NCBI RefSeq assembly: GCF_037996825.1
Contig: NZ_JBBNAC010000002.1
Location: 124,001-188,000 of the forward strand
Source: Bdellovibrio sp. BCCA
Lineage (GTDB): Bacteria > Bdellovibrionota > Bdellovibrionia > Bdellovibrionales > Bdellovibrionaceae
DNA length: 64,000 nt
Reading direction: 5' to 3'
Part shown: one piece after another, positions 51,311 through 60,772 of the stretch
How the letters are laid out: each line of letters starts with the position of its first letter
How positions within the stretch are numbered: the first letter of the stretch is position 1
Program-made: the position numbers and the translations under genes
Notes under the pieces: model-generated
What the model was told of the DNA's origin: nothing
Database searches by the model: none
Seen by the model: the letters and a program-made list of their open reading frames with translations, nothing else

Positions 51311-53758
51311 TTAAATTTTTAGTTTCTCCGTTGCCAGGATATCCTTGAGGGACGGGACTGAAAGGCGCTCAGCCCAAATCATGAGCTCCCCGTCCTTCTT
51401 CGACAGGCTTCCAGTAACGATAAGTGGGTAAGAATACTTAGTATTTGCCACTACGCCATTTCTGTAGGTGTCGCTCTCACGATCTCGTTCCAACACGTCA
51501 GCCCCCACACCGATCTTCAGAGTTTGACCTGATTGTTCGACGGTAATGAAAGCCATATCGCGGCCTTGGTTTTTTCCCTGCTTTTTGACTTTTTTAATCA
51601 TTGGAGCTTCTGTTACAAACCCAATGATTGTTACGAGATCTCGATCATCGCATTCATAAAGTTCGCGGAATCTCTTAACTGGAGCTCGCATGACACTTTC
51701 AATATGCGGAATTCTGTCGATCATGTAGAGGTGGTAGTCGCACGATGAGGTATTTAAGAGTCCAACTTGCCTCAATAACATCGAAATCTTCGGCATCTTG
51801 TTGATAACTTGAAGTTCATCCAAAGCTTTTTGAAGTGTTTTGGTCATCTTTCCTTTTTTGTCAGCAATTGTTACTCCCTCGACTTTTTCTTCCGGTGTGA
51901 GTGGCTCAACTCCATTTTTAATTGCGACATATTTCGAAATGAGATCCTTCCGGAAATCCATTACGTCCATGTCTTTAGGGGCCAAGCAATCAGCACCTCC
52001 AGCCAAAACAACACACTTAAAAGGCTTTAATCCGAGGTTCGCATCAGTAATTGAGCGAAGAGCAAAATCATCCGCATTTTTGTAAGGGGCATGTTTCTCA
52101 ATATCCTTACCTTGAGATGCGACGAATTTAATTTCATTGAACGCCAGATACACTTTACCTTTGTGCGTGGCGTTTTCTTCAGCTTTTGATAAGTTCACAT
52201 TTGGTGGCCTAATCACATCTTGCCAAGCTGGATAGAATCGTCTGAACTCTTCATCTTTTAAATGAGGGATCGAGCAAGAGATAAAGTCTTCACGGTAATA
52301 GTGATTCAAGTACTGCGTGATGTATGCGTTTAAGCCGTAGCTCATTGAGTGAGCCTTATTGAATCCGTAGCCACCGAATTTCAAAATATCTTCCCAGATC
52401 TTTGTTGCAAGGCTCTCGTCAATCTTTTGAGCCTTAACGCCCTTCATATACTTCTCTTTGTAGGAAGCCATGATGTCCGGATCCTTTTTGGAAACCGCCT
52501 TGATGAATTTTGCTATATCACCCTCATTTAGTTGGCCGATTTCACGCATAATTCCCATGATTTGCTCCTGATAAATCAGAAGACCATAGGACTCTTTAAG
52601 AATTGGCTCTAACTGCGGCAGGGCGTGCTTGACGTGAAGCTTTCCATTCATGACATCCATTAACATGTCATCCACGCCAGCACCCATAGGACCAGGACGG
52701 ATTGTTGCAACCATTACCGAGGCGCTGTCAGGAGAGTTGAAGGCTTCGGGCTTTTTAATACGCACCATTGCCTTTTCGAATGTTGGAGTCTTAAATTGAA
52801 AAATTCCCTCGAGTGTCATCGCTGGAAGGGTAAACTTTCGCCACACATCTTGATCAAATAAATCAATCTTGTTTTTATCAAAGTCGATACCGCGATCACG
52901 TTTTAGCTTACGGCGAGTATCTCGAATGACTGATAAAGTTGAGAGACCGAGATAATCGTATTTAATAAGACCGCTGATTTCTACAGCCTTCATTTCTGGG
53001 CTCGTCACGTACATCTGATGGTCTTCACTCCATTCGCATGGACAAACCTCATAGATCGGGCGGTCAGGCGACATACACAGACCAGCGGCGTGAACACCAC
53101 GGCTTACAGCCTGTCCAATCATATTATTGATTTCGTCATTGGCCTGAGGGTAAGACTCTAGGAAGGTTTTGATCTTAGTATCTTCAGCAACGATGCGCTC
53201 AAGGATGTCTTTCTGAGTGAGGAGCTTGACAGCATCTTCACCTTCTTCATCCATAACTTGTTTTGTAATAACCTTTTCCCAGCGCTGGATAGTGTCAGTG
53301 ATATCGTTTACATAATCGAACGGAACTTCCGGATAGATCTGACGCATTACTGCCTTGATTGCACCAGCTACCTTAAAAGTTCCCTTGGTTCCAATCAGGC
53401 AAACGTGCTCAAGACCATAGGTCTTAACTTTGTAGTCTTTGATCTTATCGCGGCATGTGGTATCAAAGTCATTATCCGGTAGTGATCCGTACTTGATAGG
53501 AAAACGCTTCTTTGGTTTATCATTTGAAATTCCAAGTGCGTAAACGACGATCATTCCAGGAGTGTTTTCAACTGGATCTTTGATTTGAGACTTCACATCA
53601 AGAAAGTATTTCGCTTCCCACGGATTACATTCAAGATAGAACAATTCTCTTTCAAGATCTTCTGTTGAAAATTCATTGATTCGAGTTTGGTCAAGTGCCT
53701 TTACTAACTGATCGTAGTAAGGTTTGTATTCCATGAATTTCGTAATTCGTATATCCAT
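51311..53758 (-). CDS. dnaE: DNA polymerase III alpha, C-terminal catalytic half (split DnaE)
   Basis: 815 residues. After 90 residues unlike DnaE, the sequence joins the family at SLPDNDFDT (catalytic aspartates of the PDxD motif, 95 and 97), then IGTKGTFKVAGAIKAVMRQ, the third aspartate in KYDYLGLSTLS (D268), RPGPMGAG, YQEQIMGIMREIG and GYGFNKAHSMSYG. An OB-fold follows near the C-terminus (TIIGFVTEAPMI). The preceding part of DnaE, up to GRGSAAAC and SPER, is encoded separately at 63428. No intein sequence is seen at the break. The two products must associate to make a polymerase. Confidence 0.9.
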   Translation of the reverse strand: MDIRITKFMEYKPYYDQLVKALDQTRINEFSTEDLERELFYLECNPWEAKYFLDVKSQIKDPVENTPGMIVVYALGISNDKPKKRFPIKYGSLPDNDFDTTCRDKIKDYKVKTYGLEHVCLIGTKGTFKVAGAIKAVMRQIYPEVPFDYVNDITDTIQRWEKVITKQVMDEEGEDAVKLLTQKDILERIVAEDTKIKTFLESYPQANDEINNMIGQAVSRGVHAAGLCMSPDRPIYEVCPCEWSEDHQMYVTSPEMKAVEISGLIKYDYLGLSTLSVIRDTRRKLKRDRGIDFDKNKIDLFDQDVWRKFTLPAMTLEGIFQFKTPTFEKAMVRIKKPEAFNSPDSASVMVATIRPGPMGAGVDDMLMDVMNGKLHVKHALPQLEPILKESYGLLIYQEQIMGIMREIGQLNEGDIAKFIKAVSKKDPDIMASYKEKYMKGVKAQKIDESLATKIWEDILKFGGYGFNKAHSMSYGLNAYITQYLNHYYREDFISCSIPHLKDEEFRRFYPAWQDVIRPPNVNLSKAEENATHKGKVYLAFNEIKFVASQGKDIEKHAPYKNADDFALRSITDANLGLKPFKCVVLAGGADCLAPKDMDVMDFRKDLISKYVAIKNGVEPLTPEEKVEGVTIADKKGKMTKTLQKALDELQVINKMPKISMLLRQVGLLNTSSCDYHLYMIDRIPHIESVMRAPVKRFRELYECDDRDLVTIIGFVTEAPMIKKVKKQGKNQGRDMAFITVEQSGQTLKIGVGADVLERDRESDTYRNGVVANTKYSYPLIVTGSLSKKDGELMIWAERLSVPSLKDILATEKLKI

Positions 53759-53852
53759 CTTGGACCCCCGAAGTCACGAACACGCTCGATGAGTGAGCGA
53801 GTCCATACATGGGGTTAACTCCAAATAGTGGAATTCTAAGAATAAAATGTGA

Positions 53853-54110
53853 TTAATTATGTCCGTTCTGAGAGGTATCTTTTTGAGATGACAGTTTTCC
53901 GAATCGAGTCTTAATTTTTGCTCTAACGATCTTTGCAAGCTTAAAATTAGTGAGAAGAAATAAGCAAAATATAGAACCCGCAAAAAAAATTGTTCGCGAA
54001 ATTGCGAAGACAAAATAAAGAGACAGTGCCCAAATAAGCAGAACAGCCGCAGCGATCACTGCGACTCTCAAAATTACCGTTTTGGCTCTCTCTAATTCAA
54101 GGTTCTTCAC
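53853..54110 (-). CDS. Small membrane protein, 85 aa
   Basis: GTG start inside the stop of the upstream gene (GTGA overlap). Two membrane spans (about 12-31 and 35-52) and a basic C-terminal tail. No family recognised. Three coupled small genes (54756 to 53853) lie between the exonuclease and polymerase genes. Confidence 0.6.
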   Translation of the reverse strand: MKNLELERAKTVILRVAVIAAAVLLIWALSLYFVFAISRTIFFAGSIFCLFLLTNFKLAKIVRAKIKTRFGKLSSQKDTSQNGHN

Positions 54111-54400
54111 TTAGCTACTTTCCAGTCAATGATTGTACATCGACTTGATTGAATTCTGATAACTTCGCGATCTTGTGGCATCTGACCTTCTTTGTTCGGA
54201 AACACCGCTTTATCACCACAACCACGAATATGAACCTTAAGTACTCCTTCATCACTCTTTACGACGGCAAGAGTATTGTATCCTTCATCTTTTGGAACCT
54301 CGAACTCATGCCGCTCTGGCTTTTTGATGTTGCTTGGAAAGAAGGCGTTAGCCTCCAGTGCGGTAATCAAAAGTACAGAAATGAAGATTAGTGATTTCAT
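54107..54400 (-). CDS. Small exported protein, 97 aa
   Basis: Signal peptide ends near ANA-FFPSN. Strand-rich mature part with two cysteines (HIRGCGD, SSRCTII) likely disulphide-bonded. Starts in an ATGA overlap with the 119-aa gene. No family recognised. Confidence 0.65.
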   Translation of the reverse strand: MKSLIFISVLLITALEANAFFPSNIKKPERHEFEVPKDEGYNTLAVVKSDEGVLKVHIRGCGDKAVFPNKEGQMPQDREVIRIQSSRCTIIDWKVAK

Positions 54401-54756
54401 GCTAAACCCATCTGTTTCGGCTTTTGTTCTTTAAGTCGAATGATTTTGATGGCATTCTTCCAACCTTCCACATTGATATTCATCTTTGCTAAGACAGTAT
54501 CTCTGAATGGGTTATGACCATTGAATACAAGGTCCCGAGTCATCTGATATTTTTCAGCCGCAAGCTTTCTGTCCTTTTTGCAAAGGTTCATGCAGATTTC
54601 ACCAAGTTGATGAGCCACGTACAAATAAGGATCGTTTACTGCATCGTCTGGATGAATCATCGATTTGCGCTCTTCTTCAGTTGCAGCGTAATAACTCTCG
54701 CGGACCTTTTCGATCATCTTTTCAGGAACCTTAAATAGTTGTTTTTGCGTTTCCAT
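54397..54756 (-). CDS. Hypothetical protein, 119 aa
   Basis: Helical cytoplasmic protein (YYAATEEERKSMIHPDDAV, then KKDRKLAAEKYQMTRDLVF). Followed by two coupled genes. It lies 25 bp downstream of the exonuclease gene. No family recognised. Confidence 0.6.
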   Translation of the reverse strand: METQKQLFKVPEKMIEKVRESYYAATEEERKSMIHPDDAVNDPYLYVAHQLGEICMNLCKKDRKLAAEKYQMTRDLVFNGHNPFRDTVLAKMNINVEGWKNAIKIIRLKEQKPKQMGLA

Positions 54757-54781
54757 ATCAGTCCTCTCAGTCCTTTAACTA

Positions 54782-56977
54782 CTAAGCAGCCATTTTCGCT
54801 TCTACTTTTTTCGCCTGTACCTTACCGAACGATACTACGGCCTCCTGGGCGACCTGTACTGTTGCCATATATTCTGCGACCAAGAAGTCTTCACCTTTTG
54901 CGATAGCGCTTTGAAGTTTGCGACGATCAACGAATACCACCTTGTTGTCCAAAGTGTGTCGAATTGAGTCAGCGAAAACTGATCTCTCTTCCCCGTTAAC
55001 CTTGAATTTAACAACCATCGCTGCACCTTTGCGCATTTGCTTGGCTGTCTCAATATTGTACTCAACCATTGATTCAACGAACTCCGCAGCATCAACAGCG
55101 GAATTGTCGATGTATCGTGCCCTCGTGATGCAGGTTGGTCCCATTCCCATTTGTTTTGAGAATTCCTTTGAAAGCTTGCGATTACACATTGCACATTGGA
55201 CATTGGAGGCGGCAGCCGATGGTGGTAAATGGTCATCAATCGTCATTTGCATTGGCGATTGACCTTCTTCCTTCGCTTCAGCACCACCATCAATTAGAGT
55301 CAGTTTTGGGGTCTCTTTTGAGCTTAAAGATTGAACACCCTCAAGAGGCTGAGTCATGCCTGCAAAGCTTGGTTGATAGGAATCATCAACAGCATTTGCA
55401 TCAAGATAGTAATCAGCAAAGAAATTAGCTTTATCTGTGTTGATCTTCTCAAAGCTCTTTGGATATTTTTGTTTAAACAGCAATGCTAAAGACTGAATGG
55501 CCTCCATTTTAGATGGGTTCCCTCGAACAGCGTCAATAGCATTCCTTAACTCCCCTTCAAGGGCTAAAGGATGTTTAGGATCTTCAAAATCACCGGGTGT
55601 CGGCAAATCTTTGATCCTCTTTTCAAGCATTTCGAAGTTCAAACACTTTTTTACAAGTGCACCCTTTAGAGCCGCCTTGCTTGTGAACTTTTCGCGATAG
55701 AGCGTACCATTCCCAGTAACCTTCACCATATAGTGACCAGAAGGGTGGCAAGCGATCTCAACTGTTTCATTCGGGAATACATCGCGGAAAAACGGCACAT
55801 TTCCGAAGGTACTAATATCCCGCGTCCACCCACGAAGACCTCTAGCAGTATGCATTCGCTCAGCACGAGTCAAAACAGTTTTCGCGGAAACCCTACTCTT
55901 TAGGTCCTTAGTAAGTTCCGCCATAACTTGATCGTACTCCAATTTCTTGTTCGGAGCTGTCGCCATCCTTGATCTAACCTTCTCAATCAACTCAAAGTTT
56001 TTTGAATCCTCATGAAAAATATTGCTCTCGATTGAATTTTTCATGCTCGAGAAATCTGGAGAACTCAACACATCCTTAATCATCTCAGGATTCGCGTCTG
56101 AAATAGCGTTAAGGCGTTGCTCTTCATCTGGTGACACTTCATGCACATCAATAATCGTCTCGTAATTAAAGCGTCGAACTGCGGTGTCTTTGAATTTCCC
56201 CTTGTTCTTGTTAAAAATATCGTCATCGTCAACGGCTGCAATCATCATCTTCTCATTATCATTCATGAGAACTTTGATATTCCTACGCTTCATTCCTGAT
56301 GATTTAGAGAATGTTGTGACGGAATATACTTTTCCTTCTTCAAAGGCAGCAATATCCGGTGAAGGGTCGGTGATTTTCTTTCCATTAGATAGCAATGGAT
56401 AAAGATGATGACCAATCTTTCGACTCATTAAAATATCTGGCAACGATCTATGTGCACCTTTTCCCTCGAACTCAAAACCAAGTGCTTTCGCTACAGCTGA
56501 TTGAGCTACAGAGCTTTTTCCGCCTTTCGTTTTTTCTGTGGTGATAATTCCGGCTTTTACGGCATTGTCTGAGATCTTCATAAGTTCGACGTGGGTTTTT
56601 GTAACGTAATCACCAAGTCTCTTTCCTTGACGAGCAAAGGCCACGGCAAGAAACCCAGTATCAAACGACACTTTTTGCCCTGCAATGCGAGGTTTTACGC
56701 CGTTAACGGTATGCTTTTCAAAGAGATCAATATACTTTTGGACCATCTGGGCTTCAGTAATAGAAGCTTCAGCGTAAGCTTTCGAAAATGGATTAATACC
56801 GTTGATCTCAAGTGCTTTTGGACTTGGAGTAACGCCATCTTTAAGTTTAACGTACCCTTCAACCGTTTCAATAAGATCACCATTTTCATCATCAACGGCA
56901 GCAGCAAATTCCAGGGCCTGGTCATCAGCCTTATTTGTTCCCGTGGTTTCTAAGTCTGTCCAAATTAACCTTCCCAT
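54782..56977 (-). CDS. DnaQ-type 3'-5' exonuclease with C-terminal zinc knuckle
   Basis: 731 residues; start at the ATG with GGGAGG upstream. Residues 1-200 are a DEDD exonuclease: LIWTDLETTGTN (Asp, Glu), GQKVSFDTGFL (Asp) and GAHRSLPDILMS (His, Asp). It may proofread for the split polymerase, which lies in the same gene block. The middle 350 residues are unrecognised. The last part has CAMCNRKLS and MGMGPTC, a zinc knuckle like the one that begins the 725-aa protein at 44905. Confidence 0.82.
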   Translation of the reverse strand: MGRLIWTDLETTGTNKADDQALEFAAAVDDENGDLIETVEGYVKLKDGVTPSPKALEINGINPFSKAYAEASITEAQMVQKYIDLFEKHTVNGVKPRIAGQKVSFDTGFLAVAFARQGKRLGDYVTKTHVELMKISDNAVKAGIITTEKTKGGKSSVAQSAVAKALGFEFEGKGAHRSLPDILMSRKIGHHLYPLLSNGKKITDPSPDIAAFEEGKVYSVTTFSKSSGMKRRNIKVLMNDNEKMMIAAVDDDDIFNKNKGKFKDTAVRRFNYETIIDVHEVSPDEEQRLNAISDANPEMIKDVLSSPDFSSMKNSIESNIFHEDSKNFELIEKVRSRMATAPNKKLEYDQVMAELTKDLKSRVSAKTVLTRAERMHTARGLRGWTRDISTFGNVPFFRDVFPNETVEIACHPSGHYMVKVTGNGTLYREKFTSKAALKGALVKKCLNFEMLEKRIKDLPTPGDFEDPKHPLALEGELRNAIDAVRGNPSKMEAIQSLALLFKQKYPKSFEKINTDKANFFADYYLDANAVDDSYQPSFAGMTQPLEGVQSLSSKETPKLTLIDGGAEAKEEGQSPMQMTIDDHLPPSAAASNVQCAMCNRKLSKEFSKQMGMGPTCITRARYIDNSAVDAAEFVESMVEYNIETAKQMRKGAAMVVKFKVNGEERSVFADSIRHTLDNKVVFVDRRKLQSAIAKGEDFLVAEYMATVQVAQEAVVSFGKVQAKKVEAKMAA

Positions 56978-57002
56978 ATTCCTCCCAAACTTCGTCCACC
57001 CA

Positions 57003-57011
57003 TAAATAGGG
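57003..57011 (-). promoter_or_regulatory. CCCWTTTA element
   Basis: CCCTATTTA on the minus strand, 26 bp upstream of the exonuclease start and directly after the helicase gene stop. Confidence 0.4.
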
Positions 57012-57041
57012 CTGACGTGGATTTTCAGTAAATCCGCCGTT

Positions 57042-58694
57042 CTAGAACGTGCAATCAACGCCGTAATATGAACACAGAGTTTTAATCCTGATCTTTGATT
57101 GCTTTTTGGCGGATTTGTTCCACCAATCCCAAATATTGAACAAACGAAGGGTCTTTTCTTTCATTTGTGTTCTGGCTCCTCGGCCAGCTCGCTGAATTGC
57201 CCTGATCGAGCTTTTTCCCCATGATCCAAGATAGACTGTATCGATACCAGGAACGTCTACGGCGATTCCAAAAGACATCGTTCCCACAACAATATATGGT
57301 GTTTCTGAAGTCGCGATCTTCTTAAGCTCCGCCATCTTTTGTTTCAAAGATAGCTCGCCCGAAATGAAAAACACTGGGATATCGGTTCGCATATCCAAAA
57401 AATGTTTTAAGCAATAGCTTTTATCCTCATCATCGTCTTTGCCGCGATACTGTCCGATTTCATCAATTGCAATGAACACCATGTGACCCTCGGTCGCATC
57501 ACGATATGCCCATTCAACGATCATTTTGTTACGATCACGATTACGAATGATCCCCTCATCAATAATTGTTCGAGGATCTCGTGAATTCATTAGGCGTTCA
57601 CTGATGGTAACCGTTTTGCCACCAACATTAATATCCCTCTTGATGTAGAACTTTTCTGGCGCTGGAGAATTGAGGGATTGAAGTGAAACTTTTGCATGAA
57701 TTCCTTTCTCAATAGCCTCATCAATTGGGAACTCGTAAATCATTTTATTATTAAAGAGCGCGTTTAGGATGCGATCTTCCTGAGCTTGATCACGCCAGTT
57801 TGTGGCACTTAAGCCGTACAGGTACGTTGGGTTTGACGCAAGAATAAGATTTCTTGTTAACTTTGCGTATGCACCATGAGATTCATCAATAATCAAAAGA
57901 TTAATTTTTTCGATATACCAATAAGGAAGATTTGGAATTGAAGCTGCACAAATAATATGAATTGGTTTTTCCCAATTCTTTTCGACAAATCTTTCTAACT
58001 GACGCTCTCGAGCCTTATCAATGGACCATTTCCTGTGTTCAGGAGTTCCCTTCTTAGGTTTATCTTTCTTTTGCTGCTTCTTTTGCAGCCAGATTTCATA
58101 ACTCGAAAGTTCTGGTTGCTCCTCTGTCTGGTCTTCACTTACGGCAGTACTTCGCCTTTTTAGTTCACGACCCACTTCAGGAGGTCTTTGCGGAACATCA
58201 ATGGAAACATTTTTCTTCCCAAAACAGGAGCTAAGCTCTTCATAAGCGTTCATTTGGGCTAATTCAGTTGGTGTAATAATTAGGGTTGTGGTCTGCTTTT
58301 GATTTACGATCAAAGATGTTATGAAAGTTTTTCCACTCCCTGTTGGGGATGATACTTTACCGACCGGAAATTCATCAGTTCCGGCCTCTATATTCTCCTG
58401 GTGTTCCATGGCCACTTTGTCGGTGGTCATCATAAGCTTTCGATAGTCAATACGCTCTGTACGAGCGTTAATAACTTCCGTTTCAATTTTAAACTTGCGC
58501 TTCATGCGCTCTCGAAAGTGATCCACCATACCCAGTGGGATGCATCTCTTATGAATATAAGAAAGATAGATTATTTCTTGCCTATGATTTTTGTAGGAAA
58601 TTCTGGCGCAATTATAGACAGATTCCGTATGCTCCGTTTCAAAAAGAAGCTCCGCTTTTGAATTCTTAAGGAGAATTTTAACGGGTTTTTCCAC
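57042..58694 (-). CDS. SF2 DNA helicase (UvsW-like)
   Basis: 550 residues. Motif I SSPTGSGKTF, motif II LLIIDESHGAY, motif III YGLSATNWR, motif V TMSFGIAVDVPGID and motif VI QRAGRGARTQ are all present. A basic insert (about 200-245, KKQQKKDKPKKG) separates the first motifs. The N-terminal 100 residues are unlike the core. The arrangement is like phage UvsW/RecG-type helicases that remodel forks and recombination intermediates. Directly downstream of recA. Confidence 0.88.
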   Translation of the reverse strand: MEKPVKILLKNSKAELLFETEHTESVYNCARISYKNHRQEIIYLSYIHKRCIPLGMVDHFRERMKRKFKIETEVINARTERIDYRKLMMTTDKVAMEHQENIEAGTDEFPVGKVSSPTGSGKTFITSLIVNQKQTTTLIITPTELAQMNAYEELSSCFGKKNVSIDVPQRPPEVGRELKRRSTAVSEDQTEEQPELSSYEIWLQKKQQKKDKPKKGTPEHRKWSIDKARERQLERFVEKNWEKPIHIICAASIPNLPYWYIEKINLLIIDESHGAYAKLTRNLILASNPTYLYGLSATNWRDQAQEDRILNALFNNKMIYEFPIDEAIEKGIHAKVSLQSLNSPAPEKFYIKRDINVGGKTVTISERLMNSRDPRTIIDEGIIRNRDRNKMIVEWAYRDATEGHMVFIAIDEIGQYRGKDDDEDKSYCLKHFLDMRTDIPVFFISGELSLKQKMAELKKIATSETPYIVVGTMSFGIAVDVPGIDTVYLGSWGKSSIRAIQRAGRGARTQMKEKTLRLFNIWDWWNKSAKKQSKIRIKTLCSYYGVDCTF

Positions 58695-58718
58695 GGCAGC
58701 GCCTCTAACAGAGGGGAT

Positions 58719-58742
58719 CCGCCCTCGAATTAACGAGGGCGG
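58719..58742 (-). other. Hairpin between recA and the SF2 helicase gene
   Basis: Nine-bp perfect stem CCGCCCTCG/CGAGGGCGG with a 6-nt loop. No T-run follows, so it may weaken transcription or protect the recA message rather than stop it. Confidence 0.5.
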
Positions 58743-58754
58743 AAAGGGGTTAAA

Positions 58755-59870
58755 CTACTTCTTCTTTCCTTTTTTTGGTGTCGATTCTTCAGTTTCATCT
58801 GAAGGTTCATTATTCTCCTCAGGATCGGACTTGCTACCTGTTTCGGCCAGAAGTGCGCCGACACCTTTTTTCGCAAGCAATTCAGCACGAAGTGATTCCA
58901 TGTAGTGAGGATTCTCTTTCAAGAATTTCTTCGCTTGATCACGCCCTTGACCCATACGTTCACCGTTAATTGAGAACCAAGCGCCCGATTTCTCAACGAG
59001 GTTCGCTGTCACAGCCAAGTCAAGCACATCGCCTTCTGCTGAGATACCTTCACCATACATCAAATCAAACTCAACTTTCGCAAACGGGGGAGCCATTTTG
59101 TTCTTAACAACTTTGACGGAAGTACGATTTCCAGTTACCTCTTCACCGTTTTTGATCGCGCCAACGCGGCGCACATCCAAACGAACTGAAGAGTAGAATT
59201 TCAATGCGTTACCACCCGTTGTAGTTTCTGGGTTACCAAACATCACACCAATTTTCATACGAATTTGATTGATGAAAATGACCAGCGTTTTTGATTGATT
59301 GATTGCAGCTGTAAGCTTTCGGAGAGCTTGAGACATCAAACGAGCTTGCAGACCTACATGAGAATCACCCATGTCTCCTTCGATCTCTGCACGAGGAACC
59401 AACGCCGCTACGGAGTCGACAACTAGTACGTCAATCGCGCCAGAGCGAACAAGTGTTTCAGTGATTTCCAAAGCTTGTTCACCTGTGTCTGGTTGAGAGA
59501 TCAAAAGATCTTCTGTGTTCACACCCAATTTACGAGCGTAGTTAACATCCAATGCATGTTCCGCATCGACGAAAGCAACAACGCCGCCTTTTTTCTGAGC
59601 TTGAGCAATAACAGACAAGCAAAGAGTTGTTTTACCAGAAGACTCTGGTCCGTAGATTTCTACGATACGACCTTTTGGAAGGCCACCGATTCCTAATCCA
59701 ATATCAAGACTTAATGAACCAGTACTTACTGCCTCAGCAGTATGTAAGACCTCTGTGTTCGCCAGTCGCATAATAGAACCTTTACCGAACTGCTTTTCGA
59801 TATTGGATACTGCGAGTTCAAGCGCCTTCATTTTTTCGTTGTTTGCTTTATCAGTGTTTGGATTTGCCAT
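58755..59870 (-). CDS. recA: RecA recombinase
   Basis: 371 residues, full length. Walker [10 protein letters not shown], Walker [17 protein letters not shown], loop L1 [14 protein letters not shown], loop L2 [17 protein letters not shown] and [11 protein letters not shown] are intact, with an acidic C-terminal tail. It resembles bacterial chromosomal RecA rather than phage UvsX; my impression is of a Bdellovibrio-type sequence. Promotes strand exchange and SOS induction. A 9-bp repeat cluster lies 34 bp upstream. Confidence 0.98.
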   Translation of the reverse strand: MANPNTDKANNEKMKALELAVSNIEKQFGKGSIMRLANTEVLHTAEAVSTGSLSLDIGLGIGGLPKGRIVEIYGPESSGKTTLCLSVIAQAQKKGGVVAFVDAEHALDVNYARKLGVNTEDLLISQPDTGEQALEITETLVRSGAIDVLVVDSVAALVPRAEIEGDMGDSHVGLQARLMSQALRKLTAAINQSKTLVIFINQIRMKIGVMFGNPETTTGGNALKFYSSVRLDVRRVGAIKNGEEVTGNRTSVKVVKNKMAPPFAKVEFDLMYGEGISAEGDVLDLAVTANLVEKSGAWFSINGERMGQGRDQAKKFLKENPHYMESLRAELLAKKGVGALLAETGSKSDPEENNEPSDETEESTPKKGKKK

Positions 59871-59903
59871 CCTAATACCCCTTTTGGTTTTTGTTAATAT
59901 TCC

Positions 59904-59939
59904 AATACCTACTTTACCATGTTTCCCATGTTTACCAAG
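59904..59939. promoter_or_regulatory. 9-bp direct-repeat cluster, four copies
   Basis: AATACCTAC, TTTACCATG, TTTCCCATG and TTTACCAAG in phase, 34 bp upstream of recA. Confidence 0.65.
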
Positions 59940-59973
59940 CTATAACCAGGTACGGTCTCAAATTAGGAAATTG

Positions 59974-60204
59974 TTACATCCACTCAAACTCAAGCTGGAC
60001 TGGCAAATCCGTAGCTACGACAAATCGATTTGCCCTGAGCCACTGCTCTTTACCAAGATCGTTGATTACAACCACTCGAAGAGCTTCCGGCTGAACACCC
60101 TCCACCTTGTAAACTGTGCCTGCCGAAACATGCTCCAGGGCATCCAGGCACTTTACATGGCTTCCGACCGTGATTTCCTTATCGTTTTTATCAAGGACCT
60201 TCAT
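59974..60204 (-). CDS. Small SH3-like protein, 76 aa
   Basis: Start at the second ATG, which has GGAGGG upstream. The body HVKCLDALEHVSAGTVYKVE ... LRANRFVVATD follows the same plan as the 83-aa protein at 17957, so they are probable paralogues. A CCCTTTATG sequence upstream resembles the CCCWTTTA element. Function unknown. Confidence 0.6.
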   Translation of the reverse strand: MKVLDKNDKEITVGSHVKCLDALEHVSAGTVYKVEGVQPEALRVVVINDLGKEQWLRANRFVVATDLPVQLEFEWM

Positions 60205-60256
60205 GAATCCCTCCATGTGGTCTTAGCCAACATAAAGGGATTTTTGGAAATGAATT

Positions 60257-60772
60257 CTATAGCATTGGACGGTTGTTAAGACTCTCCAAAAGACTTTTCA
60301 TAGTGGATTCATCTTCTTTTAAATACCACTCGTACTTTTCAATGAATCTCATCATTTCTTCAAGTCGACTAATGTGTTCTCGAAGTTCATTAAGAGCAGG
60401 AACCGAGAAAACTGCTGCATCACGCAAAGACTCTGTAAGCTTAGGGAAACCCATTTCTCTAAGAAACGTATCGGCCTCTCCTGTCCTGAATAGACCTTCA
60501 CTGATTTTAAGTATGAGTTTCGCCGAGTTAAGCATTCGCAAGATTGTAGCCGACTCTTTTGTTGCAGCATCTTTTACAATGTTTGCCTTTACTAAATGTT
60601 CTTCATATAGATTCGCACGGTCCCGAAGTGACTTTTCCATCAGGGTTAACGTATCCACAGGCACTCTCTTATCCTGTATAGTGCTGAAAAAGTCTTCTTG
60701 ATTATCTAGGAATTTCTTGATCTGAATGTTGATCGTAACGATTTTTGCATGATCAAACTGTGCCTTTTTCAT
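60257..60772 (-). CDS. Helical hypothetical protein, 171 aa
   Basis: Almost entirely helical with heptad-like stretches (LTLMEKSLRDRANLYEEHLV, then LNELREHISRLEEMMRFIEK), so probably a coiled-coil protein. Its start shares one base with the stop of the zinc-protein gene. No family recognised. Confidence 0.65.
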   Translation of the reverse strand: MKKAQFDHAKIVTINIQIKKFLDNQEDFFSTIQDKRVPVDTLTLMEKSLRDRANLYEEHLVKANIVKDAATKESATILRMLNSAKLILKISEGLFRTGEADTFLREMGFPKLTESLRDAAVFSVPALNELREHISRLEEMMRFIEKYEWYLKEDESTMKSLLESLNNRPML

